Source: Vitrella brassicaformis (Eukaryota > Sar > Vitrellaceae). Taken from it: a DNA stretch of 64,000 bases. The position numbers and the translations under genes were made by a program. The first letter of the stretch is position 1. Each line of letters starts with the position of its first letter. A model generated the notes under the pieces. It had not been told where the DNA came from. It did no database searches and worked only from the letters and a program-made list of their open reading frames with translations. The stretch is taken from positions 60,888 through 124,887 of the forward strand of contig CDMY01000973.1 of the NCBI GenBank assembly GCA_001179505.1, in the 5' to 3' direction. Positions 45,342-56,002 of this stretch are shown here, piece by piece.

Positions 45342-45663
45342 ATGACCGTCCATAGTCGCCAGCTCGACCACCAGGATGTGGTGTCCGCGGCCGCGGCCTT
45401 TATCGCCGAGCGACAGGCGATGGAGGCTGCGTGGGTGAGACAGATCGGGTCGCAGACGCCCGGTGAGCAGAGATGCAGAGACATAATATTCGAATGTGTC
45501 TCGATTGCAATGGTTGCCTTAATATGCAGACTGTATCAGGTCACAAGAGCGCCAGAGGGTCGAGGACCTGCTCCAGATGGTCGACTGGCTGCCGTTCGGC
45601 CACCTGGACAGCGATGTGTACGACGGCATTAGAGACCGCATTGATCGCATCATAGAGCTGTAA
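45342..45663 (+). CDS. Small two-exon hypothetical protein
   Basis: Exons 45342-45462 and 45530-45663 join in phase to 255 nt, 84 residues: MTVHSRQLDHQDVVSAAAAF..., QERQRVEDLLQMVDWLPF, ending DRIDRIIEL. It is predicted helical. Further 5' exons are possible because a coding-like stretch begins at an acceptor near 45180. No family recognised. Confidence 0.4.
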
Positions 45664-47280
45664 GTCAGGGGCAGATACATATCAAAGACACATCCATCAA
45701 TCTCTTGTCGTTTGCCTAGTTCAGTATCGATGGCTGCGAGGACCAGAGCGACTCGCATACAGTGAATGGATGCGATGTGTGCATGAACGTGTATGCATAT
45801 TGCATTGGGCGGCTCCAACTCGTCCCGTAACACACCTGACTCCTGAGTTGGAGTGATTGATACATCGCTGCTTGCATTTTATATTCGTGGTGCTTTTCCC
45901 GAATGAGTGAGCCGAGACACCTAGTGAGCAGGGCAGTAGCTGTCATGGCGTGTGTCCATCGAGCTGTCCATGTGTGCACACCAGTGACTCTATCTGTGAG
46001 ACTCCTACGTGTGTTTGTTTGCTCGGAGCCCTACGTCAAGGCATCGATCGCTTAAACCAAGGACATGCAAACCTGCAAAATCTCTCAGAGCGTCACTTCG
46101 TCGATCAAGCACCACGTGCACAGACAGGCCAACAGGCAGCCACTCATCGTCACTCACATACACACGCACACCAGCAAGCAACATGGAGAAAAGGGGATAG
46201 GATACAGAGAAGAATGGGTGCCTTTCTCCATGAAAGCGGCTCTTAAACAACACTGTGTGTGACCTCTCTGACGAATCTGCGCTGTACAGACGAATCAGAA
46301 GAAGGCTCACGTACACACGCCGACCAAACAAATGGGCGGGTCTCTCGCCGGCGAGAGACAAGTTGGCTCGCGATGTCATCAACGGCCTGACACACACAGC
46401 AGCACACACATGTTCATGACACATAATGATGGATTGGCGTACGGCATCCTCTCGCGTGCAGTTGCATACCCATTCCAATCAGAGTGAAGAGGACCTCTGC
46501 CGCCACCGCCGACACCACCGGATAGTGAACGCTCTTCGTACGCCCTGACGGATGGACGAATCGGTGCGCTTGCTGCCGTCGCCATCGTCAGCAGCAGCAC
46601 ATGCAACTATCCCGCCATGACTCAGCCGACTGAAGGCAGACACCCCTGACACACACACGGCAAATGACAGATCGACCTGACGGCGGTCTCTGCGGCTGCC
46701 TTCTGGCTCCCGCCCCTCCCCCATCCACACACATTCGTGCGTACCCATTCCAGCAGATGCATGGCCGCCCTTGTGCGATGCGCTGGCACACCTCCCTCAC
46801 GCCAGATCCCGCCACGCCGAGCTGCTCAGTGCACGAACCCGCCACGCCTCGTCAGATTCGACTCGATGGATGGTCGGTCTCACGTGTGGAAGAGATGGGC
46901 GGCCGGTCATCACAATAGCAGCACTGTAGCGCATCGACAGACACGCAGACCATCGAACACACACATGCACACCCCACACGATCCGCAACGTCCGGACATC
47001 GACGTACACGTGTGTGGTACTTGCCAACACGGGGAAGAGGACGGAGGGAGGCCGATCGCGACGGCGCACACGTATACGTCTGATCGTACAATACACACAC
47101 GCCTGCAGAGAGCAGTTCAACGCACACAGAGAGAACCGAGATGAGCACAGACGCTGTGAACGAGTGAGTGAATTCGTACACGTGTACAGTACACAGACAC
47201 GCAGACGAGCGCATCGCAGGCCAGTCGCATGCCCAACACGATGCAGTACACATACAGATACATCACTCACGTGTGCGCAC
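45664..47280. other. No supported gene
   Basis: Contains ATTTTATAT motif copy 6 at 45863-45890. Minus-strand frames near 46590-46835 (VREVCQRIAQGRPCICW) and 46500-46640 may be 3' exons of the minus gene at 47281-47944, but their phases do not join cleanly. Confidence 0.4.
45863..45890 (+). repeat. ATTTTATAT motif, copy 6
   Basis: ATCGCTGCTTGCATTTTATA followed by TTCGTGG, very close to copy 3. Confidence 0.7.
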
Positions 47281-47944
47281 CTCGTTTGTTCTCCTCGCCT
47301 TCGGTGACGAACGTGACGCACCCCTCGACGCGTAGACGAACCCTGTACACACACAACGAAGCAAAACACAGTGAAATCGTCTCGTGACGGATCTTGCGCA
47401 TTGTTTACCGCTGACCATTGTTTCCCCGGATCGGCGTTGGGTTGCTTCCATGTTTTTGACCATTGTGTCACTCTGACACCATCCTGTACACATCACCCAA
47501 CACAATCACACCACTCACAAGCACAATCAGACACTGCTTGGCCATGCTTTGCCGCCCTCTCACCTGTGTCTGTCTGCCACCCTCTCCGCCGCCATGTGAA
47601 GCAACAGCCGCCCCTCCCCTTCGCCGCCCGTCACTCTGCTTGGCCCAGCGATGCGTTTCGGCTCGTGAGCGTTGTTCCATCGGCCTGATACACACAGACA
47701 AAGCAGTGCAAGTGACGAGAAGGCTCTCGGGCGTGGAGATACACATCATACACATACAAACACACACCGTGAGAGCTCTTTGAGTGTCTGCCCGTCACGT
47801 TGCCCACCCTCCCGTACAGTGAAAGAGTGATTGAGTACCTTTGCAATGCAATGGCTCTCAGGAGCTTGCTGACGCCTCTGGCTTCACCCTCTGACAGCCT
47901 CCTCGTGCCGTGTTGGTAGTTGACAGTCACATTGCGAGTCTCGG
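47281..47944 (-). CDS. Partial unidentified gene, four linked exons
   Basis: Exons (5' to 3') at about 47839-47944, 47564-47684, 47416-47483 and 47281-47342 join in consistent phases and give natural protein: NVTVNYQHGTRRLSEGEARG, ETHRWAKQSDGRRRGG, RVTQWSKTWKQPNADPG, RVEGCVTFVTEGEENKR. The frame upstream (GGDALDESTVTSRRPADIG) is shifted relative to the first exon, so either a small intron or a frameshift is missed. The 3' end is not resolved. No family recognised. Confidence 0.42.
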
Positions 47945-48282
47945 CTGGCTTGAGCGGCCGATGTCAGCCGGTCGTCTGCTCGTCACTGTCGACTCATCCA
48001 ATGCATCGCCGCCCCTCTGCACACGAGAGAGCCTATCAAACAGCGATGAACCAGCCTCACTCGTGCTGTGTTTGTTTGTTTGTTTGTTTGTTGGCCTCAG
48101 GTGATGGTCTCGAGACCAGCGCGTGACGATCTTGGCCGCGGCGCGCGTTGGATGCATCTGCAGCGAGTTGGATGCATCGTGTGCTGTGTCGTGTTCAGCA
48201 TCTCAGTGTCTGAGCGACAGCCTCGTGATAAACAACATCTGCCAAGCCCCGCCCAGCCCCACCAACAACAAGGACGGCCGCG

Positions 48283-49761
48283 ATGGCACGTCAGCGCCAC
48301 CCCCATGAGGAACTGTGGGTAGAAGTGGCCATCAGGAAGCTCAAGACTGACGCCCGCCGCCACAAGAATCGCAAGCCGCGCCTCAAGCCCAATGCCCACA
48401 GCGCGTTCGACGGCTTCAAGTCGTACATGGAGGTGTTTGGCTACCTCCTTCACTTCAGTGTAAGAAACCATGAGACGAACAAACACGTAAGGCATGCATG
48501 GGGCACACAGCAAGTGATCCAATGGATGCGTTCATCATCTTGCTGCATTGTGGCATGTGTCAACAGGTGACGATTTTGCTCCAGTGTGTAATTCCCCGCA
48601 CCCTCCGCTACCTAGAAATGACTAATGGGCAGTGTCGGATGAATAGATTCTGGAACATTCTGTGGCTGTACATAGACATCCTCATCATAATCTGGCAGTT
48701 GTGCCCCAAGTAAGGCGATAGGGAACACGCCTAGAGGGATGGATGGATGGGTGGATGGATGGATGGGTACATAATGGATGCATCCTAGCCATGGTGACAC
48801 ATGTGACGTATGTACTGCGGTTCTCTTGTGTGCTTGTCAGGTTCCGGTGGTGCATCATCATCTGGTGCCGTGTCGTCGTGGTGCCCATCTGCCAGCTGAT
48901 CAGGGCGACCGGCCGTCAGCCTCGTATCGTTGACGGCCGTGTCAACCTGTATCAGCAGCACGGCAGATGGTACATCGAGATGGAGTCCGGCGCCCCCTTC
49001 CTCATCCCTGAGCGCTTCGGCACTGCGGCCGAGATCCACGAGCTGGATCAGGATGGGGAGGAGGCGCTGCGCGGCTCCGATCGAGGTGACCGCGACGACA
49101 CGGACGCTGCTGCTGCTGAGGAGGCCGGTTGGGTGGAGTGGGTCGACAGCGCCAAGGCCGCCATCATGCGCAGCCATGTCAACAAGGCCACCTACCGCCC
49201 CTTCCTGCTCAACTTCCTGGATAGCTATGACGAGCTGCACCCGTAAGCAAGAGACACGACAGGAGACACACGACGTTCTCTTTCCACCATTGATCCATTC
49301 ATGTGTCTTGTGCTGGTCTGTATTTCAGGTTCCAGTGGTCGGAGGAGGTCCAGGCCGAGTCGTACCTCATCACTGATCCTGACGAGTGTCTCGGCTTGCT
49401 GCCGGCGCTCTTCGGGATCAGTGATGACAGCGGCTCCGTGCCGGCTGGCTGGGACCTCTCGGCTGAGAACCTCCAGGCCATCATGGGCGAGTGGGAGCAG
49501 GAGAACCCCCTGCCCGACGATGACGAGGATGACGACGAGTGGGTGGATGAGCACGAGGAGGCCCGCGCCATCGAGAGGCGCATCCGCCACGCCATGCGGC
49601 ACAACCGCAACACCCACACGCGCGGCCACCTCCGACTCTCCGACACCACTCGTCGCATCCAGCAGGGCGCCCCTCGCAGCCGCTCCTCGTCAAGCCGCAG
49701 CGGCCGCAGCAGCCTCCAGAGCCGCATCAGCCGGGCGGGCAACAGCCACCGGAGTCGGTGA
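48283..49761 (+). CDS. Membrane protein with acidic and Ser/Arg-rich C-terminus, unknown
   Basis: Four exons: 48283-48459, 48567-48709, 48841-49242, 49329-49761; 1155 nt, 384 residues. After a basic N-terminus (HKNRKPRLKPNAH) there are two closely spaced hydrophobic segments, WNILWLYIDILIIIWQL and WCIIIWCRVVVVPICQLI, then a soluble domain of about 250 residues containing a run of Ala/Glu/Asp, an acidic stretch (DDDEDDDEWVDEHEE) and a Ser/Arg tail (PRSRSSSSRSGRSSL). Two membrane passes with both ends on the same side are predicted. No family recognised. Confidence 0.75.
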
Positions 49762-50188
49762 CCAGGGCAGCGGAGGGGGATTGTGTCGATGGAGCAGGAC
49801 GAGGGAGGAGGACTATCCTTCCTGCCCTTTGTCGAGGGACCGAGTGTGCGTGTTGGTGTTTGCGCGTCTGCGTGTGTGCGTGTCTGCGTGTGTGCATGTG
49901 GAAACTTTCTCGTTCGAGCGGCTACGTGACGGCACCACATTTTTTACAGAGATCTGTTTTCATACACACATCCGTACGCGCGCACACACACGAGCATAGC
50001 AAACACGCCGCGCTATCTGCACAGGTATTGACTGACACACCTTTTCATGAGGTGCATTTCTTCGACCGGCTCATCAATCCGACAATCCAGCCACCAACCA
50101 ACATCATCCGCCTAATCCTCCATCCTCGCTCTTGACGCCCAGCAAAGCAAACACACGTACCCACATCACACCACCTAACCTGCCTCAT
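49762..50188. other. Intergenic between convergent genes
   Basis: 3' flanks of the membrane protein (plus) and the helicase (minus). TG-rich near 49845-49900; nothing else supported. Confidence 0.5.
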
Positions 50189-53100
50189 CTATCTGCGCTT
50201 GCCCTTTCCCTTTCTCTGGATAGCCCAGTGAGGCCGCTTCTTGATGTTGTCAGCCAGGCGAGCCAGCCTCTCCTTCCTTCTGCGAATCTTGGCCTCTTGC
50301 GCATCGACCTCATCAGACGATCCTTCGGTGTCCTTGTCGGCCTTGTCGCCGTCCATACCTCCCTCCTGCGTTGATTTGAGTGAGGGGTAGATAGACACAG
50401 AGCGACGTGTGTGCGTGTGTGTGTGTGTGTGGATGGGTCGCCCACCCATTCACCTGTGAGCCGTCTGATCCGCTGTCGCTGTCGGGCTGTGCATCGCCCT
50501 CGTCAGACTCTTCTTCAGTCCCTGATCACACATATATACACACATGGCACATGCATCTGTGTGCCAGGCGTATGTCTTCCTCACCTCTGAGTTTCCGCTC
50601 GTATTCCTCGACTGAGATCTTGCCTTGCCGCAGCTTCTTGGCCAGACGCTCTGTACAAAAAAACAAGGCATCACGCATTGAGAATCGATGCGCCCATCGT
50701 TTGTGTGGAGGCTGCCCACCCTCCAGCGCGAGATCTTCCCACTCGGCGGCAGCACGCTTCCTGAGGAAGGAGGAACACGATGAATGGAGACGCATAGATA
50801 CGCGCGTACGTGCCCTCTTGGTGAGTGGTGGCTATCTGGCCGGCTGTCTCAAACACCCACCTCTTGGCCCTTCTCTTCTCCCCGCGTGTTCGATACACCT
50901 TGCTCTCCTCACACTTCTGTTCGTCTTTTGCCCGCTTCTCGACAGCCCTGACACACACACACACACACACACAGAGACAGACAGACAGACAGAGAGAGAT
51001 TCTGTCAAGTGGCGCTTGAGAAAGGGATGGCAGTTGGCCTACTTCGCCTTTGTTCTGTCCTTTTTGGGGTCGGTCTGGCTGCTCTCCATCGCTTTCGCCT
51101 CTCGTTTCTTGCGCAGCTGCTCCTGCCGCTGGGCCTCACGGTGGGGGTCCTACTCACACACAAATGGAATGAAGGGCAGGTTGTGTGTGGGGCCATTGGT
51201 TGCACCGCCGCCTCGCAGATACCTTGAACGCAATGGTGCTGGGGTCGACGTCACTCTGGACGAAGTTGTCGATCGTGCGACCTGAGTGACACAGGCACCG
51301 AGAGAGCACATGGGTGGGTGCATGTTCGCGGTGTCGTGCCTGCATGTGTGGTCACCTACCGAGGATTTCCTTGACGCGTGGAATACGCAGGAGGGCGAAC
51401 GAGGAAGCCAGGTGGCCGATCGACAAACTCTGCACAAGGCCAATTGAGGAAAAAGAATGCATTCAAATAAAACAGGCTGTGCGCAGCGCAGGCCGTGTGG
51501 TGTTTGTTGTACGTGCCTGGAATGGGAAGATGTAGGCGAGCTGGTGCTCCTTGTACGCCCGCACAAACGATACAAACGCCGCAGAGGCCTTCTCAAGCAC
51601 CGCACGATCCTAACCGACACACACACGCGCCACCATATGCATGCAACCCCTCCCTTCCTGAATGGATGGATGGATGTCCCACAAACCTCCATGAGCACTT
51701 GCTGCGCGTCTCTCAGCGTGCTGGCGGCCTCCTCGTCCTTGATCAGCTGCTGCTCGGATGAAAGAGAGGAGTCGTCTGGAGGTGCCTTGCGCTTCTTCCT
51801 GGCCGCCACCCCTGCAAAAGCGCTCTTGAGCCGACTGGACGCAAAGTCCGCAAGCTCCACCTATGTATATCCAAGGAAAGGACAGTGGCAGGGATGGAAC
51901 CAGACGCATGAACCCCCTGTGTCGTTTGGCCGACCTTTCTTCTCTGGAGGAATGGAATGTAGGCCGTCTCCTCGGGCAGGAGCATCACCAGCGACCGGCC
52001 TGACCGGCCCGCACGCGCAGTGCGGCCGATCCGATGGATAAAGAACTCGGGATCCTGCATCCATCCAACCAACCATCCATGTATGCCCCAAGTGTCGCCC
52101 TCTAATTCTCACTCACCTGTGGAGCGTCATATTGGATGATCCAGTCAACGTCCGGCACATCGATGCCCCTGGCCGCCACGTCCGTGGCCAGCAGAATGCC
52201 ACGGGAGCCGTCGACGAACTGCTGGTATGTCTTCTGCCGACCCTTCTGGGCCATCTGGCCGTGCAGCCGATAGATTGGGTAGTTGGCAAGGGAGAAGGGG
52301 TGCTGTCCTGAGGTCTGTTCGCTTGGTATGGGTGCGGCGGAGTTGGTGTTGGCGTCATGTCGTTTGGTGAGCTCGAGGAGCATCTTGTGGAAGAAGTCGA
52401 CACACGCGCATGTGAGGAAGAAGACGATGCACTTGCCCTTGCTCTCTGGCAAGATCGTCCTGACGGTAACGCCACACACTTACACCATTATACGGGCCCG
52501 CCCATATTCCCTCCATCCCATATCCACTCACCTGAAGAAGCGCATAAGGAATGCCAGCTTCTGATCGCTCCTCATGTAGCAGTAGTAGTTCTCAAGTGTC
52601 GTGGGCGTGCTGTGCGTCACTGCACCGCCGGCCGCATCCTCGCCGTCCTGCTTGTCGTCTTGCTGTTGGGCTTTGGGTCGGTCGACCTTGACGCAGATGT
52701 GCACGGGGTTCCTGAGGCCTGCCTTGATGAGCTGGTGGAGGGCGGTCGTCAGGGTGGCCGAGAAGAGACCCGTGCGGCGCTGTTTTGGCAAACGGCCTGA
52801 AACACGGCATGGATGGCTGCTGTGTGCATCATCGATCCATCGTACCGAGAATGTCTGACAGGTGCCTCTCGAACCCCAGGTCGAGCAGCCGATCAGCCTC
52901 GTCCATCACCAAAACCTCCAGCGACTTGAGAGTCCAATCCTGGCACACACACAGAGTAGGCACATGCATCCGTGTTTCTCGCCGCCGTCTGTAGGCCGGT
53001 CTGTACCCACGTCGGGGTCGCTGAGGATCGTCAGCAGATGGCTGAGCCGCCCAGGTGTGGCCACAATGATCTCAAGCGACCTGTCCGTCGCGGCCCCGCG

Positions 53101-53574
53101 GATCTGCTCGCACTCTTGGTCCACCTCACGCCCACCGGTGACCAGCCACGCCCTCAAATGCCCGCCATACCCATGCCCGTCAGCCACGTGCCTCATTAAG
53201 GCAGACAGCACCTCATGAATCTGCCCCGCCAGCTCCCTTGTGGGCGCCAGAACGAGGGCACCAATGCGGAAGGTCGCCATCGCCACACCGCTGTGCGTTC
53301 GCTGCCGCTTGGGCGCGTCCGATGCCGCGAGAGTTTTGAGGAGCATCTCGACACACGGGATAAGGAAGGCGAGTGTCTTGCCGGAGCCGGTGATGGCCTC
53401 CACGCAGACATCTTTGTTGTCGAGGAAGAGAGGGATGGTGATGGCCTGCACGGGCGTCATCTTGATGAAGCCTTGGGCGGCGACGAAGCCGAGAGTGGCT
53501 GGACTGAGGCCTTTGACGTCCTCCCAGCGACGGGAGGCCTGCTGTGGCTGTGGACGGGATGAAGAGTCTGACAT
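50189..53574 (-). CDS. SPB4: DEAD-box ATP-dependent RNA helicase SPB4/DDX55
   Basis: Fifteen exons (5' to 3'): 53011-53574, 52846-52939, 52532-52796, 52117-52459, 51935-52054, 51687-51860, 51517-51609, 51360-51429, 51223-51281, 51043-51149, 50861-50947, 50720-50760, 50585-50650, 50454-50521, 50189-50365; 2328 nt, 775 residues. Motifs in order: Q motif [33 protein letters not shown] (201-204), [13 protein letters not shown] and HRIGRTAR. The post-helicase segment [24 protein letters not shown] matches the SPB4/DDX55 extension, and the C-terminus is Lys/Arg-rich. The family acts in nucleolar 60S ribosome assembly. The 51517 exon uses an apparent GC donor (CAG|GCACGT). It shares a 257-bp divergent promoter with the CAF16-like gene. 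Confidence 0.94.
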
Positions 53575-53831
53575 CGATGTATGTTGGATGGATCTCGATT
53601 TAGAGAATTGCCGATGAGTACCTCGGTCCTCCTGCGCCGTAGATGCGACCTTTACTTGGCTGGGTGCGCACTGGCGCATGGCAGATTTTAGCTCGCAGAT
53701 CGGCCGATTTTGCAGTCAGCAGAAGGAGGCTGAGGCCATTCTCAGAGGGCTCTTTGGAGCCAGAGAGGGAGATACAGCAAACCGCGTCTAAAAATGGCAA
53801 ACTGATCTTGATCTTGACTGGCTGATCTGCG
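53575..53831. promoter_or_regulatory. Divergent promoter, SPB4 / CAF16-like, with AGCTCGCA
   Basis: 257 bp between starts. AGCTCGCA at 53690-53697 is preceded by TTTT, the same arrangement (inverted) as TGCGAGCT sites elsewhere in the window. Confidence 0.5.
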
Positions 53832-54032
53832 ATGAAGGACGCCTCAGACTCATCAATGGCCTGTGACGGTCAGGATGCGGAGCCAGCCATCGAGATCTGC
53901 AACCTCTCTTACCACTACGAGAAGGTGCGGCAGACGTACCTCATCACCGAGCTCGACCAGCGCTACGCCGACTGCCTCACGGTGCGAAACAAACAGGCCC
54001 ATGTGCCTCACGCCTGCAGTGAGTGACACTGA

Positions 54033-54078
<46 letters not shown>

Positions 54079-55391
54079 CGTGTGTTTGATGCAGGACATC
54101 AGTCTCAAGATAGCGAAGGGATCTCGTGTGTTGGTGGTGGGCGGCAATGGCGCTGGCAAATCGACCGTTAGTCGGCTTGGCTTGTGTTGAAGGAAATGCA
54201 TCATGTTCATGTCACGTCGGCTGTGTGTTTCCCTTCCCTCCCTATTGCTGTCCGTCTCTCTACAGCTGCTGAGCATCCTTGGAGGAAGAAAGGTACGCAA
54301 AGCAATCACGAGCTGGATTGGATGCATGTGATGTGATGGAGAACATCTGCTGCTATTGACCGACAGATGGTTCCGGAAAGGAGTGCTCTCGTGCTGGGTC
54401 GGCCTGCCTTCCACGACTCAACGCTCAGCAACGACGTCATGTACCTCGGCGAATGGTGGAAGAACGGTCAGGGCAGTCAGTCAGCCATAGGCAAACAAAG
54501 GCCTGCTCACGATATCTCATTCTTGACATGTACTGTGTTGTGCTGTCTGTCCTGTTGGTTCAGAGTTCTTCATGGATGTGCCGATGCGCGACTGTGTGCG
54601 GGAGCATCTGGATGACCCCCGCTTCCAGGTGCTGCGTCGGTGTCTGGATGTGGACCTCGACTGGCGCATCTCGCGCGTGTCCGACGGACAGAGGCGGAGA
54701 TGCCAGCTGCTCGCACACCTCGCCACGTACGTCACGCCCGTAGCCATCGAATCGATGGACCGACTGTTGTTGTGTGTGTGATGGGTGGGGTGGGTGTGTT
54801 GTGGTGCGCATGGCATGGTGTGTGCAGGCGGAGGAAGGTGTACATAATGGACGAGGTGACGACCGATCTCGATGTGGTCGGGAGGGACTCGCTCATGAGG
54901 TAGGTGGGCTGGTGTGGCATATGAATCCGATGCGATACACACCGTATGTAAGTAATGACGTGTGTGTGTGTGTGTGTGTGTGTTTGTATGTCAGGATGTT
55001 GCGTCTTGAGAGCGAGCGTCGTGGCGTGACCATTCTGTACGCCACGCACATCTTCGATAACATGGAGGGCTGGCCCACACACATACTTTACCTCAGAAAG
55101 GGGCAGATCCACACCTTCTGCAAAATGGAAGACTTCACACAGTAAGTAAAAGCATGAGAGCGACACCACACAAGGCAGGTGGACAGGCCAACATGCGTTG
55201 ACTGACTGTGCCGTGTGTGTCGTGCCTTGTGTGTGAGTGGCAGGTATCACAGACTGCGCGCAGAGGGCTGTCTGATGCCCCTGTATACCGTAGTGCGTGA
55301 ATGGCTCTATGAGGAGCTTCACGAGGGAAACAGCGGCAGAGATCTGACGCTGACAGACGATGAGCTCCTCGGCGGGTCTACGAGTGGCTGA
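53832..55391 (+). CDS. CAF16: CAF16-type soluble ABC ATPase
   Basis: Eight exons: 53832-53981, 54095-54166, 54266-54292, 54367-54466, 54564-54726, 54828-54899, 54995-55141, 55244-55391; 879 nt, 292 residues. Single ABC domain with no membrane segment: Walker A GGNGAGKST (66-74), signature VSDGQRRR, Walker B VYIMDEVTTDLDV, and the switch His in ILYATHIFD. MDEVTTDLDV and the overall size match the CAF16/ABCI20-21 group, which in yeast associates with the CCR4-NOT complex. The family role is regulatory rather than transport. Residues 24-48 (HYEKVRQTYLITELDQRY) look like an insertion before the first beta strand. The third exon is only 27 nt. Confidence 0.9.
54022..54078. repeat. (CT)n-(GT)n tract in an intron
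   Basis: About eight CT followed by about fourteen GT units directly upstream of the second-exon acceptor of the CAF16-like gene. Confidence 0.8.
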
Positions 55392-56002
55392 GATGATTGA
55401 TATGAGTGAGGCTCTGACGGCTGTACAGTTGTTCTGGTCAGCTGTTTCTTGGTGCACTTGGATCTGTCCATGACATGCGCCTGCCTGCATGTGAGCGCAG
55501 CCTGCTTGTCGGCTGCATGCCAGTACTATAACCATTGCAACAATGAGGAAGATTCGTGTCGAAAAGACCTGCAAGGGGTACCCTTCTTGTCCCCCATGCC
55601 CCCAGCTGGTTCTGTCGATCGGCTGGAGAAAGGCGCAGATCTGGCCTGACTGATCTGGCCTGTCAAGCCTTCCAGCCTCCTCTCCGACGAGCGCGCCTTC
55701 GCGCCTTCTGGGAGCGAGCAGCCTCGACTTTGTTCTCCTCTCCGCTGCCTCGAGCTGATCTGTAGAGCCGGCCCTGGACAACGGACATGCCCAATGCCTG
55801 TCAGTCTGGTCGCGAGCTGGCTGTGAAGGACGCCAGTGAGTGGGAGTGGAGCGAGGGGCGGGGCGAGGCGCGGCCACATAGTGCATGCCATTAAGGTAGG
55901 GCAGGGAGGAAATGGCAGCACAGTAAGACACAGCGTGAAGTCACCGCGTCGGGTGTGTGTGTCTGCATGTGCATGCGTGCAGGTAGCTCTTTGGCGGCTG
56001 AG
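55392..56002. other. Intergenic / promoter of the LOTUS-OAS gene
   Basis: Contains CGCGAGCTGG at 55811-55820, a variant of the promoter octamer. A 399-residue minus frame across this stretch is antisense to the CAF16 gene and rejected. Confidence 0.45.

Noticed and set aside
49299-49940. 213-codon minus-strand frame
   Set aside because: Shadow of the Ser/Arg-rich last exon of the plus-strand membrane protein.
54732-55931. 399-codon minus-strand frame
   Set aside because: Antisense to five exons and introns of the CAF16-like gene, whose spliced product closes perfectly; contains translated (CA)n.
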